Counted from the first letter of the stretch, positions 48,944-59,255 are shown. The stretch: DNA of 64,000 nucleotides from Bradyrhizobium diversitatis (GCF_016031635.1 NZ_JACEGD010000013.1:1-64000), one strand, 5' to 3'. Notes: generated from the letters alone by a model not told the origin. Program-made: numbers and translations.

Positions 48944-49269
48944 CACTTCTCCTTGATGCGTTCAATCTCGCCGCTACGAGCGTCCACGTACGCTTCGTAG
49001 AGGCGGCCCTTGTCGTCGACGAGGCGAAACTCATAGATCCAGCGGCCGCGCTCACGTTCTATTTCGACGCCGGCAACCTCGCCCGGCAGCTTGCCACGGA
49101 CGGATGCGAGGATGTCGGCGAGTGACTTGATCTCGCCTGCCTCGACCGCGTGGCGCACTGCGTCGGGCGCGCCTTTATCGTGGTCGCTTGCGGCCGCAGG
49201 CTCCGACGGGAGCAGGACTCCCACCAGCAATGGCACCGCGAGAAATTCCAGAAAGCGAGACGGCTGCAT
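48943..49269 (-). CDS. PepSY domain protein, exported
   Basis: About 108 residues with a signal peptide (FLEFLAVPLLVGVLLPSEPAAA) and one PepSY domain, ending VDDKGRLYEAYVDARSGEIE. PepSY proteins of this size often sit beside PhoPQ-like systems and metal transporters, where they probably sense or bind in the periplasm. The start is uncertain: ATG 49269 gives a clean signal peptide, while the open frame extends further upstream. Confidence 0.78.
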   Translation of the reverse strand: MQPSRFLEFLAVPLLVGVLLPSEPAAASDHDKGAPDAVRHAVEAGEIKSLADILASVRGKLPGEVAGVEIERERGRWIYEFRLVDDKGRLYEAYVDARSGEIERIKEK

Positions 49270-49402
49270 CCATGAAGCATGCCGCAATCGACCTGACAGA
49301 TCGCTGACGTGGATCAACAGGCGGCGGTCAGGGCGCTTCTGCCAGTGTCCACGCATTGCCTTGCCGCATGATGTGGCCGGGCCATGCACACCGGAGAGAA
49401 CC

Positions 49403-49681
49403 ATGCGCAAGATCACCATCTTCACCGCAGCTGCCGGCGCCCTGCTCGCGGCCGCCGCGACCGCTCATGCCGGCAGCCTCGGGCGTCCCTGCACGGCAGC
49501 CCCGGCAACCCGCTGGCTGCCGCTCGAAGAACTTCAGGCCAAGATCGAGGCCCAAGGCTACAAGGTTCAGAAGGCCAAGCTCAAGAACGCCTGTGGCGAA
49601 CTCTATGCGATCGACAAGTCCGGCAGCCGGGTCGAACTGTTCGTCGATCCGACCAATGGCCAGATCGTCGGCCAGCTGTAG
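49403..49681 (+). CDS. Small PepSY-like exported protein
   Basis: A 92-residue protein: signal peptide (ITIFTAAAGALLAAAATAHA-G) followed by a PepSY-like core (RWLPLEELQAKIEAQGYKVQ, GELYAIDKSGSRVELFVDP). GGAGAG lies 4 bases before the ATG. It is first in the plus-strand operon with cytochrome b561 and RND genes, divergent from the PepSY/two-component operon. Confidence 0.8.
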   Translation: MRKITIFTAAAGALLAAAATAHAGSLGRPCTAAPATRWLPLEELQAKIEAQGYKVQKAKLKNACGELYAIDKSGSRVELFVDPTNGQIVGQL

Positions 49682-49692
49682 AGGGCGCCACC

Positions 49693-50256
49693 ATGAGCGC
49701 CATCAACGACGGGATCGAGGCCGGCGGCGAGACGCCGCCGGCATCGGTCAAGGTCTGGGACCCTTTCGTGCGCGTGTTCCATTGGTCGCTGGTCGGGCTG
49801 TTTCTGCTCGCTTATGCCACGGGTGACGAGATCGAGAACGTCCATATCGCCGCCGGATACACGATTGCCGGATTGCTTGCGCTACGGATCGCGTGGGGCT
49901 TCGTGGGGCCGCGCAATGCGCGCTTCAGCGATTTCGTGCGCTCGCCGCGCGCGGTACTCGCCTACATGCGCGACGTGGCGTTGCTCAGGGCGCCGCGTTA
50001 CCTCGGCCACAATCCAGCCGGCGGCACGATGGTCGTGGCGCTGATCGTCACGCTGATCGTCACCTGCTCCACCGGTTACATGATGACGACCGGCACCTTC
50101 TGGGGGGCAAAATGGGTCGAGGAGATGCATGAGGCGTTCGCCAACCTCACGATCGGCCTCGTCGTCGTCCATGTGCTTGGCGTCCTGTTGGCGAGCTTCG
50201 AGCACAGCGAGAATCTGGTGAAGGCGATGATCACGGGAAGGAAGCGTGCATCGTGA
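49693..50256 (+). CDS. Cytochrome b561 family protein
   Basis: A 187-residue membrane cytochrome with four helices and bis-His haem ligands likely in VRVFHWSLVG (His) and the paired helices IAAGYTIAGLLALRIAWGFVG and LVVVHVLGVLLASFEHSENL. It starts 11 bases after the PepSY-like gene. Such cytochromes with PepSY partners move electrons across the membrane, but the acceptor is not visible. The following adaptor gene starts 146 bases later. Confidence 0.88.
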   Translation: MSAINDGIEAGGETPPASVKVWDPFVRVFHWSLVGLFLLAYATGDEIENVHIAAGYTIAGLLALRIAWGFVGPRNARFSDFVRSPRAVLAYMRDVALLRAPRYLGHNPAGGTMVVALIVTLIVTCSTGYMMTTGTFWGAKWVEEMHEAFANLTIGLVVVHVLGVLLASFEHSENLVKAMITGRKRAS

Positions 50257-50402
50257 GTGACCGAAACGCTGCACGAACGGCGAGCGGCTTTCCACGATGG
50301 CTGGCCCGCTTGAGGCAAATCAACCCGCCAAAACGCCGGTGGAGTAGTCGAAACCTGCAATCGGGCTGGGCTTCGTCCGCCCGTGGGTGTGGGACATCCC
50401 TG

Positions 50403-51536
50403 ATGCGAATCCTTCGCAATACTCTCCTTCCCACCTCGACAGGGGGCGCGTTCGTTCGCACACTCCTCGCCGTTGCGGTCGGCTTGTTGCCTTCCGTATC
50501 GATGGCGCAGGACGAGCTGAAGCTGAGCGATGCTCAGGCGCGCAATCTCGGAGTGCGCGTGACCCACCCGGTCGCGATCCGGACCGATCTGACGCTGCCC
50601 TATCCGGTCAAGATCGTGATCCCCACACCGCAAATGTGGGTCGTCAGTGCGCCGGTGGCCGGCATGGTCGCCACTCTCCTCGTCGGGCGCGGTGACCACG
50701 CCTCGGCCGGCCAACCGCTCGTCACGCTGGAGAGCCCAAGTTTCGTCTCCCAGCAGCGCGACTACCTGCACGCGATCGCCCAGGAGCATCTCGCCAGCCA
50801 GCAGCTGAAGCGCAACGCCGATCTGTTCGAGGGCAAGGCCGTGCCGCAGCGCGCGCTGGAGGCCAGCCAAGCTGAAGCGCGCCAGGCCGCTCTCGTGGTC
50901 GCCGAGCGGCGTCAGATGCTGCATCTGAGCGGGATGTCCGACGAAGCCATCTCTCGGCTCGCCCAGCAAGCGGCGATCAGCGCGACACTCACGGTCAATG
51001 CGCCGCAAACCGCATCCGTCGTCGCGGTCACGGTGTCGCCGGGGCAGCGGCTCGAACAATCCGCACCGCTCGTCAAGCTGGCGCGGCTCTCACCGCTATG
51101 GGCGGAAATCGCGGTTCCTGCAGCCAATATTCGCGCGATCCGCGCCGGCGCGAAAGTCGAGATCGAGGGCTATTCCATCCCTGGCAAGGTCGTGCTGGTC
51201 TCCGAGACCATCGACCCTGCAACTCAGACCATTTTGGTTCGTGCGGAAATCCCCAACGACGGAGAGCTGCATCCCGGTCAGACCGCCGCCGCCCGCATCG
51301 GCTTTCTCTCCGCCGGCGAAAGCGCGTGGGAGATTCCCTATCATGGGCTGGTCCGGCGGGGCGAACGGACCTCGGTGTTCGTTGCCACAGCCGGTGGCTT
51401 CCGGCTGGTCCCGGTCAAGCTTGTTGCGGACGACCAGGACCATGTCGTGGTGTCCGGTCCCATCACGGAGCAGGACGAGATCGCGATCGGCGGCATCTCG
51501 GCGCTTCGCGGCATTCTCTCGGGCCTGGGGCAATAG
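50403..51536 (+). CDS. RND efflux periplasmic adaptor (CusB/CzcB-like)
   Basis: A 377-residue membrane-fusion protein: signal peptide (FVRTLLAVAVGLLPSVSMAQ), the lipoyl halves VVSAPVAGMVATLLVGRGDH and SVVAVTVSPGQRLEQSAPLV around a long hairpin (about residues 120-200), then beta-barrel and membrane-proximal parts (VVVSGPITEQDEIAIGGIS). The frame is open from 50253, but ATG 50403 gives a proper signal peptide; upstream codons read as non-coding. It couples to the RND gene immediately after (next ATG 1 base later). Confidence 0.9.
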   Translation: MRILRNTLLPTSTGGAFVRTLLAVAVGLLPSVSMAQDELKLSDAQARNLGVRVTHPVAIRTDLTLPYPVKIVIPTPQMWVVSAPVAGMVATLLVGRGDHASAGQPLVTLESPSFVSQQRDYLHAIAQEHLASQQLKRNADLFEGKAVPQRALEASQAEARQAALVVAERRQMLHLSGMSDEAISRLAQQAAISATLTVNAPQTASVVAVTVSPGQRLEQSAPLVKLARLSPLWAEIAVPAANIRAIRAGAKVEIEGYSIPGKVVLVSETIDPATQTILVRAEIPNDGELHPGQTAAARIGFLSAGESAWEIPYHGLVRRGERTSVFVATAGGFRLVPVKLVADDQDHVVVSGPITEQDEIAIGGISALRGILSGLGQ

Positions 51537-54500
51537 ATGCTCCGGCGCCTGGTTGCGTTCGCGCTTTCACAGCGATTGTTCGTTCTGCTGAGTGTGCTGC
51601 TGCTGGTGGGTGCCGGCGCCGTCCTCCTGCCCGGCCTGCCGATCGACGCGTTTCCCGATGTCTCTCCTGTTCAGGTGAAGATCATCATGAAGGCGCCGGG
51701 CCTGACGCCCGAAGAGGTCGAGCAGCGCATCACGGTCCCCGTCGAGCTCGAACTGCTCGGATTGCCGCACAATAAGGTCCTTCGCTCGACCACGAAATAT
51801 GCACTGGTCGACATCACCGTCGATTTCGAGGACGGCACCGACATCTACTGGGCGCGCAACCAGGTATCGGAGCGGTTGTCGAACATCGCGCGCGATTTCC
51901 CCGAGGGGGTGAGCGGAGGTCTTGCGCCGATCACGAGCCCCCTCGGCGAGATGTTCATGTTCACGATCGACAGTCCCGAGCTTTCGCTCGCCGAGCGCCG
52001 AACCTTGCTGGATTGGGTGATCCGTCCCGCGCTGCGAACGGTCCCCGGCGTTGCGGACGTCAATGCGCTCGGCGGTTACGTCCGCGCCTTCGAGATCGTG
52101 CCGCGCAACGATGCGCTCGCCGCGCGCGGCATCTCCTACGACGTGTTTCGCCGCGCCATCGAAGCCAATAGTCGCAACGACGGTGCCGGACGGGTGAACC
52201 AGGGCGAGGATAGCGCGTTGGTCCGGATCGAGGGCAGCATCCGATCGGTCGAAGACATCAAGGCGATCGTCGTTGACACCCGCGAGGGCGTGCCCATCAT
52301 GGTCAACGACGTGGCGAGCGTCAAAGTCGGAACGCTGACCCGCTATGGCGCAGTCACGTCGGACGGCAGCGGCGAGACGGTCGAGGGGCTCGTCCTCGGC
52401 TTGCGCGGCGCCAACGCCGGCCAGCTCGTCCGCGACGTGCGCGCCCGGCTCGCGGAGCTGCAACCCTCGCTGCCGAAAAGCGTCTCCATCAACGTGTTCT
52501 ATGACCGCAGCCACCTGGTCTACCGCGCGGTCGGCACCGTGGTGCGGGCGCTCGGCGAGGCGACCGCCCTTGTCATCGTTCTCCTGCTGCTTTTCCTCGG
52601 CAACTGGCGGGCCTCGCTGGTGATCGCTCTCAGCCTGCCGCTGGCCATCGTCTTCGCATTGATCGTCATGCGCGTGGTCGGGATGTCAGCCAACCTGATG
52701 AGCCTCGGCGGACTTGCGATCGCAATCGGCATGTTGATCGACGCGCTGGTCGTCGTGGTCGAGAACATCGTCGGCAATCTCGGCAAGCACGAACCGGGCA
52801 AAGCTGCTCCGCTGATCCACCTGGTGTACCGTTCGGTTTGCGAAGTCCTGGAACCGGTAGCCTCGGGCGTTCTCATCATCATCATCGTGTTCATACCCCT
52901 GCTGACGCTGCAGGGATTGGAGGGGAAGCTGTTCATCCCGGTCGCGCTCGCCATCATCTTCGCGCTCACCGGTTCACTGCTGCTGGCGCTCACCGTGATC
53001 CCGGTTATGACCTCCTATGTACTCAAGTCCGGATCGCATCGCGATCCCGTGCTGGTTCGTGCGGCGCAACGGGTCTACGCGCCTGCGTTGGACTGGGCCC
53101 TGAAGAACGAGCGCAAGGTGATGGCCGCGGCGCTGGTCGGCCTGATCGCCGCGGGATTCGCCTATACCAGGCTCGGCAAGACCTTCATGCCGACGATGGA
53201 CGAAGGCGATGTCATCGTCAGCGTGGAGACGCTTCCGTCCGTCAACCTCGACGAGTCGCTTGCGATGAATGTCCGGCTCCAGAAGGCCCTTCTGGCCGTG
53301 CCTGATACTGCCGGCATCGTCGCGCGGACCGGGTCGGACGAGCTCGGCCTCGATCCGATGGGGCCCAACCAGACCGACACGTTCCTCGTGCTCAAGCCCG
53401 CTGCCGAGAGGCAGACCGACAATCGCGAGGCTCTGCTGCAGAAGCTCCGCGAGGTCCTCACCGGCTTTCCGGGCATCTCGCTCAGCTTCACCCAACCCAT
53501 CGACATGCGCGTGCAGGAGATGATCAGCGGCGTGCGTGGCGACGTCGCCGTGAAGATCTTCGGGCCCGACATTGCCAGGCTGAACGAGGCCGCGGCCAAG
53601 CTGTCGGCGATCCTGTCCGGCATCGACGGCGCCGAGGACGTCTACACCACGCTGAACGAAGGCGCTCAATACTACACGGTTGCGGTCAATCGCATGGAGG
53701 CCGGCCGCCTCGGCCTGACCGTGGATTCCATCGTGAACTCGCTCCGTACCCAGATCGAGGGCCGAACGATCGGCACGGCGCTCGAGGAGGGCCGCCGCAC
53801 CCCCATTCTCGTCCGCGGCAGCGAGACGACCAGGGAGGCGCCGACGCTGCTGGCGAGCCTGCCGCTGACGCTCGCGTCCGGACAGCATGTCGCACTGTCG
53901 CAGGTCGCGCGAATCCAGCGCGTGGACGGGCCGGTGAAGATCGACCGCGAAGATGGCGCGCGCATGAGCGTCGTTCGCGCCAACGTCCGCGGCCGCGACA
54001 TGGTCGGATTCGTCGAAGCGGCCCGCCAGAAGGTTGCGACCGAACTTCCGCTCCCGATCGGCTACCGGCTGACCTGGGGCGGGCAGTTCGAGAACCAGCA
54101 ACGCGCCGCCGCACGCCTGTCCATCGTGGTCCCGGTTGCGATCGGTCTCATCTTCCTGCTGCTCTTCACCACATTCGGCGCCATCCGGCAGGCCTTGCTG
54201 GTGCTGGTCAACATTCCCTTTGCCCTGATCGGGGGCGTCTTCGCACTGGTCCTGACGGGCGAGTATCTGTCGGTGCCGGCCTCGGTCGGATTCATCGCGC
54301 TGCTCGGCATCGCCGTCCTCAATGGAGTCGTTCTGGTGTCCTACTTCAACCAACTCCGGGCCCATGGCCTGAGCGAGGATCGTATCGTCGTCGAAGGTGC
54401 CATGCGCAGGCTTCGTCCGGTGCTGATGACCGCGAGCATCACCGCGCTGGGCTTGATCCCGCTGCTGTTCGCGTCCGGGCCAGGATCCGAAGTGCAGCGG

Positions 54501-54611
54501 CCGCTCGCGGTCGTCGTGATCGGAGGGCTCCTGTCCTCCACCCTGCTCACCCTGATTCTCCTGCCGATCCTGTATCGCCGCTACGGCGGAACGTCGAAGG
54601 GGGCGAAATGA
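51537..54611 (+). CDS. Heavy-metal RND efflux pump (CzcA/CusA family)
   Basis: A 1024-residue inner-membrane proton antiporter, with twelve helices and two large periplasmic loops. Blocks: PGLPIDAFPDVSPVQVKIIM, TKYALVDITVDFEDGTDIYW, and helix 4 LGGLAIAIGMLIDALVVVVE, which carries the conserved D-x6-E but has an A-I-A-I-G form rather than D-F-G of CzcA. The periplasmic region has DPMGPNQTDTFLVLKP and PIDMRVQEMISGVRGDVAVK, as in CzcA-like pumps. The three-methionine copper site of CusA is not clearly kept. The exported ion is therefore uncertain. Confidence 0.93.
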   Translation: MLRRLVAFALSQRLFVLLSVLLLVGAGAVLLPGLPIDAFPDVSPVQVKIIMKAPGLTPEEVEQRITVPVELELLGLPHNKVLRSTTKYALVDITVDFEDGTDIYWARNQVSERLSNIARDFPEGVSGGLAPITSPLGEMFMFTIDSPELSLAERRTLLDWVIRPALRTVPGVADVNALGGYVRAFEIVPRNDALAARGISYDVFRRAIEANSRNDGAGRVNQGEDSALVRIEGSIRSVEDIKAIVVDTREGVPIMVNDVASVKVGTLTRYGAVTSDGSGETVEGLVLGLRGANAGQLVRDVRARLAELQPSLPKSVSINVFYDRSHLVYRAVGTVVRALGEATALVIVLLLLFLGNWRASLVIALSLPLAIVFALIVMRVVGMSANLMSLGGLAIAIGMLIDALVVVVENIVGNLGKHEPGKAAPLIHLVYRSVCEVLEPVASGVLIIIIVFIPLLTLQGLEGKLFIPVALAIIFALTGSLLLALTVIPVMTSYVLKSGSHRDPVLVRAAQRVYAPALDWALKNERKVMAAALVGLIAAGFAYTRLGKTFMPTMDEGDVIVSVETLPSVNLDESLAMNVRLQKALLAVPDTAGIVARTGSDELGLDPMGPNQTDTFLVLKPAAERQTDNREALLQKLREVLTGFPGISLSFTQPIDMRVQEMISGVRGDVAVKIFGPDIARLNEAAAKLSAILSGIDGAEDVYTTLNEGAQYYTVAVNRMEAGRLGLTVDSIVNSLRTQIEGRTIGTALEEGRRTPILVRGSETTREAPTLLASLPLTLASGQHVALSQVARIQRVDGPVKIDREDGARMSVVRANVRGRDMVGFVEAARQKVATELPLPIGYRLTWGGQFENQQRAAARLSIVVPVAIGLIFLLLFTTFGAIRQALLVLVNIPFALIGGVFALVLTGEYLSVPASVGFIALLGIAVLNGVVLVSYFNQLRAHGLSEDRIVVEGAMRRLRPVLMTASITALGLIPLLFASGPGSEVQRPLAVVVIGGLLSSTLLTLILLPILYRRYGGTSKGAK

Positions 54612-54919
54612 CCGACCAGCCGGTCTGTCTCACGCTGATTGTGCCGCATCAGCTGCGCGAGGAGGTGTTCGACTATCTTGCCGAACAGACCGACCTCGTT
54701 TCGGGATTCACCGCATCGCACGGCGCGGGTCACGGCGCGGACGTTCGATTGCGGACGGCCGCCGAACGCGTGAAGGGCCACGCCGATCAGACCACCGTGC
54801 AGATGATCCTGGCGGAGAGAGATGCCACCAGCCTGCTCGACCGGCTGCGGGCTTCATTCGCGGGAACCAAGCTCTTCTATTGGACGATTCCTGTGGCCGA
54901 ATTCGGCACGATCGATTGA
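54608..54919 (+). CDS. DUF3240 family protein
   Basis: A 103-residue cytoplasmic protein with a ferredoxin-like (PII-type) pattern: LTLIVPHQLREEVFDYLAEQ, GFTASHGAGHGADVR and FAGTKLFYWTIPVAEFG. DUF3240 genes are commonly found directly after RND metal pumps, as here, with a 4-base overlap. A regulatory role on the pump is likely but not shown. Confidence 0.85.
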   Translation: MTDQPVCLTLIVPHQLREEVFDYLAEQTDLVSGFTASHGAGHGADVRLRTAAERVKGHADQTTVQMILAERDATSLLDRLRASFAGTKLFYWTIPVAEFGTID

Positions 54920-54926
54920 GACCACC

Positions 54927-57264
54927 TCAGAAATCCGTCGACATCGACAAGAGCAGGGTTCGCGGCGCCCCTTGCGCCAGTGCCGAGTAGCTTGCGACGC
55001 CAGCCCAGTAATTGGTGTCGAACACGTTCTGGACCAGGGCCCGCAGCGTGACGGGCCGGTTGTTGATGCGCGTGCTATAGCGCGCGCCGAGATCGAGCCT
55101 AGTCCAGGCGGGAACGACCTGCACGTTTGCCGCATCCAGATACTGATACCCGGTATAGACAGCGTTTGCGACCAGCGTCAGTCCTGGCGCGAACGGGGTG
55201 TCCCATTCGGTGGACAGATTGGCCTGCACCTGGGGCACGCCGATCGGCGACTTGCCTAGATTGGCGAGCGTGCTGGTCTTCGTCAGCTCCGCGTCGATCA
55301 GCGTCACGCCGCCGAGCACGCGAATTCCCGGCTGCAATTCTCCGAACACGGTGAATTCCACGCCGCGATTGCGCTGTTCGGCATCCGCCCGGTAAATCTT
55401 GTCGAGGCCCAGCTGTCCCGAGGGTTTGGTGATCTCGAACAAGCTGATCGTGGTGGCGAGCATCCCGAGATCGACCTTGACGCCCGCTTCCTTCTGCTTG
55501 CTGAAATAAGGCGCCAGGACCTCTCCTTGATTGCTCGCCGTCGTCGGAGCGACGTCGCCCTTGCTGAGCCCTTCGATGTAGTTGGCGTAGAGCGAAACGT
55601 GGCTCCAGGGCTTGACGACGACGCCGACCATCGGCGTGTACGCCGTCTGGTCGTAGGCGGAGGTCACGGCTCCCGTGGTGGTGTTGTAGTTGTTCGACTT
55701 GACGCCCTGTTGCCTGACGCCGAGGGTCAGCTGAAGCCGCTCCTGGAAAACCGACATGGTGTCGGCCAGCGCAAGACCGGTCAGCTCGGTGTCCGACAGC
55801 CTCGGCACGGTCGCGGGAGCCGGAACGAGCTGCTGGGGACGAGCGATCGGCGCATAGATGTTGGACAGCACCGGCGTGCCGTTCACCCGAGCCGCGCGAA
55901 ACCTCGTCAATGTAATAGCTGCCCTGGAAGGTCACGGCGTGACTGATCGCTGCGGTGTCGAACCGGGCGCGAAGGCCGGCGTCGGCCACGTTCCTGTCGA
56001 TGTCGAATTTGAACCGTCCCGGCGTCGACGTGGTGTTGCCCGCCGCGTTCAGGATCGTCGGCGTCCCGAACAGACGATCGACCTGCGTCCTGCCACCGCC
56101 GGCATCAGCGAACACCGTCACGGCGTCAGTCACATCGTATTCGGCGCGCGCCAGCAGCGAGTTGTCGTGAACCTTGGCCCATTCCCAGGACTGCGTGACA
56201 TTGCGCCGCCCGACCGGCGCCGTCGGGACGGCGACGCCCGTTGCGACGAGAAACGGCCTGGTGGGCGCGTCGAACTTTTCTTCCTGATCGATGAAGTCGA
56301 GCGAGGCTCTGAATTTCTCGCCGCGATAGTCGAACGCCGCGGAGCCGACATGCGCCTCCCGGCTCTGGTTGTCCAGCGGCGTATCGCCGTTGTGATAGCT
56401 GCCGTTGACGCGAATGCCGAATTCGCGATTCTCGCCGAACCGTTGGCTCACGTCGACATGGGTGCCGAGCTGGGTGCTCGTCGCATAGTCGGTCGTGACC
56501 CGCGTGAGGTCGACGTCCCCTGCACGCTTCGGAACGATGTTGATGGTGCCGCCGACGCTGCTGTTTGGCGCCATGCCGTAAAGCAGCGCAGTCGGGCCCT
56601 TGATGATCTCGATGCGCTCGACATAGTCGGTGAGCACACGGTAGTTCGGCGCAACGCCATAGACGCCGTTGAAGGCAATCTCTCCGACATTCCCCTCGCC
56701 GATCGGAAAGCCACGGATGAAGAAGGAGTCGAGGATGCCGCCGGCCTGGCCGGTGAAACGGACCGAAGGATCGTTGCTGACGACGTCGGCGACGGTGACG
56801 GCCTGTTGATCTTCGACCTTCTTCGCCGTGTAGCTCGTGATGTTGAATGGCGTATCCATGAAATCCTTGTTGCCCAGCAAGCCGACCTGTCCGCCGCGGG
56901 CCACCTGCCCGCCTGCGTAGGTCGGCGGCAGTGCGCCGGGCCTCGCAGCCGTCGGAGTCGCTTCCGCCTGCAACTTGGCCCGATCATTCGCAGGCGCGCC
57001 GCGGCCCGCCCTCCTGACTGGATTGGCCCGTGGACGCACGCGCGGCTTCGGCGCGTCGGCGGTGACGGTCACGGCCGGCAACGTGCTTCCCCCCGCCGCC
57101 TCGGGCGCGGCGCTCTGCGCGCTGGTGCCGTGCAGGACGCCGTCGCTGCACAAGGCAATGGAGACCACGGAAATCGCGAAGGCTCTCGGGCTGGCGCACG
57201 TCAGAAGCGTCTTGATGCGAGCGGCAACAACGGCAACAGGACGACAAAGCACTTTCGACGACAT
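54927..57264 (-). pseudogene. TonB-dependent siderophore receptor, frameshifted
   Basis: The N-terminal part (57264 to about 55890) has a signal region, a plug domain (DFMDTPFNITSYTAKKVEDQ, GGILDSFFIRGFPIGEG, RIEIIKGPTALLYGMAPNSS) and half of the barrel, ending GSYYIDEVSRGSGE. The C-terminal part (about 55900 to 54927) resumes in another frame at RAARVNGTPVLSNIYAPIAR and ends with the barrel LVQNVFDTNYWAG and terminal STDF. One base near 55893-55900 (within GTTTCGCGCGGC on the coding strand) restores one protein of about 775 residues. GGAAGG precedes the start. A true mutation and a sequencing error cannot be told apart here. Confidence 0.85.
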
Positions 57265-57614
57265 CGCACCTTCCGATTTCATGAACATGAACGTCGGGGC
57301 GAGGTGCCGTGGGAACCTTCGTCGAGTCAACGAAAGTACCCTTGAATCTCAGTAGTTTATAATGAGACAAGATCTAAATCGCGTGAGGGTTGCGCAGGAC
57401 GACTCTCCACGCAACGTCCGCGCGCACGACGCGAGCTCCCGCGAAGCGCGATGCACGCCGGTCATACGAGCGCAACGATGGAGGGATTCGGGCGCCTGCG
57501 CCGAAGAACCTGTGGCCGGTGATCGCTCGCGTCCTGCCGACGCGGCACGCGTCTCGGTGATGTGGTCGCCTCTCATCGCTGGAGAGGAAGGCCGCGCCGA
57601 TCAGAGCCGCAGCA
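57265..57614. other. Intergenic region, receptor promoter
   Basis: 350 bases without a clear gene. Near 57344-57362 is TCTCAGTAGTTTATAATGAGA, an imperfect palindrome with the A/T-rich core TATAA, in position for the receptor promoter. No confident Fur or Irr box was seen. The remainder looks non-coding. Confidence 0.45.
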
Positions 57615-58475
57615 TCACTCCGCCGAGGCCTTGGCGTGGCGCTCGGAGGATTCGAGCGCTGCCTGGGTCAGGCTGCGTCGGCGCCAGATGTAGCCGACCA
57701 CCAGCACGACCACGACGCCGAGCACGGCACAGAGATATTCGCCGCCTGCCCCGCCATGTCCGAACTGCGGCGGGATGCGCAGCGCGCCGAGCATGCTGTC
57801 CAGCGAGGTGCCCAGCGGGCCGTCGACCAACGCGTGCAGCCTCGGAGCGACGCCCGGGTCGGTCGCGATCACCTCGCCCGCGACCCAGCCGAGCAGCGCC
57901 GCACCGGCCCAGACCAGGACCGGCAGCTTTGCGAGCAGCGCCATGATCAGCGCGGCGCCGGCGACGATCAGCGGCACGCTGATGGCGAGGCCGAGGATCA
58001 GGAGCGGCACGCTGCCATTGGCCGCGGCGGCGACCGCAATGACGTTGTCGAGACTCATGACGATGTCGGCGACCACGACGATCTGGATGGCGTGCCACAG
58101 ATGCGAGGCTGACTCGACGTCGTCCTCGTCATCGTTTTCCGGTACCAGCAGCTTGGCCGCGATCACGATCAGCGCGAGACCGCCGATGAGCTTGAGGTAC
58201 GGCAACCCCATCAGGGTGGCGACGATGCCGGTGAAGATGATTCGCAGCATCACCGCTGCGCCGGCGCCGAAGATCATGCCCCAGAGCCGGTGGCGCGGCG
58301 AGAGACCGCGGCAGGCGAGCGCAATCACCAGCGCGTTGTCGCCGGAGAGCAGGATGTTGATCCAGATGATCTTGCCGACCGCAATCCAGAAGGTCGGTTC
58401 GGCCATCTCGTTGCGGAACTGGGTGAAGAATGCCCCGATCGTAGCGGGATCGAAGATCTGCCAAAGCCAGTCCAC
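57615..58475 (-). CDS. TerC family integral membrane protein
   Basis: A 286-residue membrane protein with about eight helices. Family blocks: WINILLSGDNALVIALACRGL and VVVADIVMSLDNVIAVAAAA, the two Asp-Asn motifs characteristic of the TerC/Alx group; a stretch DDEDDVESASHLW joins them. These proteins are thought to export metal ions such as Mn or act in tellurite stress. It lies 44 bases after ndk on the same strand and may be co-transcribed with it. Confidence 0.9.
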   Translation of the reverse strand: MDWLWQIFDPATIGAFFTQFRNEMAEPTFWIAVGKIIWINILLSGDNALVIALACRGLSPRHRLWGMIFGAGAAVMLRIIFTGIVATLMGLPYLKLIGGLALIVIAAKLLVPENDDEDDVESASHLWHAIQIVVVADIVMSLDNVIAVAAAANGSVPLLILGLAISVPLIVAGAALIMALLAKLPVLVWAGAALLGWVAGEVIATDPGVAPRLHALVDGPLGTSLDSMLGALRIPPQFGHGGAGGEYLCAVLGVVVVLVVGYIWRRRSLTQAALESSERHAKASAE

Positions 58476-58519
58476 AATCAGTCCTTTCGCCCGTCGTCCC
58501 TAACCTGTCGGCCGATCGA

Positions 58520-58942
58520 TCAGCCGACGATCTCGTTGCCCGAGAAGAACTGCGCGATTTCGATCGCGGCCGTTTCCGGCGCATCCGAACCGTGCACCGA
58601 GTTCTCGCCGATCGACTTTGCATAGAGCTTGCGGACGGTGCCCTCGGCGGCCTTGGCCGGATCGGTCGCGCCCATCACCTCGCGGTACTTGGCGATCGCG
58701 CCCTCGCCTTCCAGAACCTGAACCACCACCGGGCCGGAGGTCATGAATGCGACGAGCTCGCCGAAGAACGGGCGCGCCTTGTGGACGGCGTAGAAGGTCT
58801 CGGCCTGCTCCTTGGTCATGCGGATACGCTTCTGCGCGACGATACGCAGGCCCGCCTTCTCGATCACGGCGTTGACCGCACCGGTCAGGTTACGCTCGGT
58901 CGCGTCGGGCTTGATGATCGAGAAAGTGCGTTCGATGGCCAT
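58520..58942 (-). CDS. ndk: Nucleoside diphosphate kinase
   Basis: A 140-residue Ndk. TFSIIKPDATERNLTGAVNA, the active-site His 117 in NSVHGSDAPETA, and length are typical. Moves phosphate among nucleotides through phospho-His. GGAC lies 7 bases before the ATG at 58942. Confidence 0.97.
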   Translation of the reverse strand: MAIERTFSIIKPDATERNLTGAVNAVIEKAGLRIVAQKRIRMTKEQAETFYAVHKARPFFGELVAFMTSGPVVVQVLEGEGAIAKYREVMGATDPAKAAEGTVRKLYAKSIGENSVHGSDAPETAAIEIAQFFSGNEIVG

Positions 58943-59255
58943 AATGTTGTCCTTGGGAAGAAGAAAGCGGCGGTTCGGAGTTGCGGGGCTTATATCGGCG
59001 CCTTTGCCGGACGGCAAGCGACCCGCCGAAACGGCCCGCACAGGCGCTTGCCGCGGGGGCGGCTGCCAATTCCAGCATGGATGACAACGATTTCACCCAG
59101 ATGAACCCAATCTGAAACCGCCGTCAGGGATCGGTTCAGCTTCACCGGCGTAAGGTCGGCCCCATCGAAACCGAAGCCTGATCACCGGGCGGATCGTTTC
59201 GGCGGCCTTTCCATCGGCGCGATAGCCCCGCGCCGGCAGTCTTGAGGAGATCACC
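58943..59255. other. Divergent intergenic region (ndk / small exported gene)
   Basis: 313 bases. No gene or strong hairpin is seen. It probably holds two divergent promoters. Confidence 0.5.
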
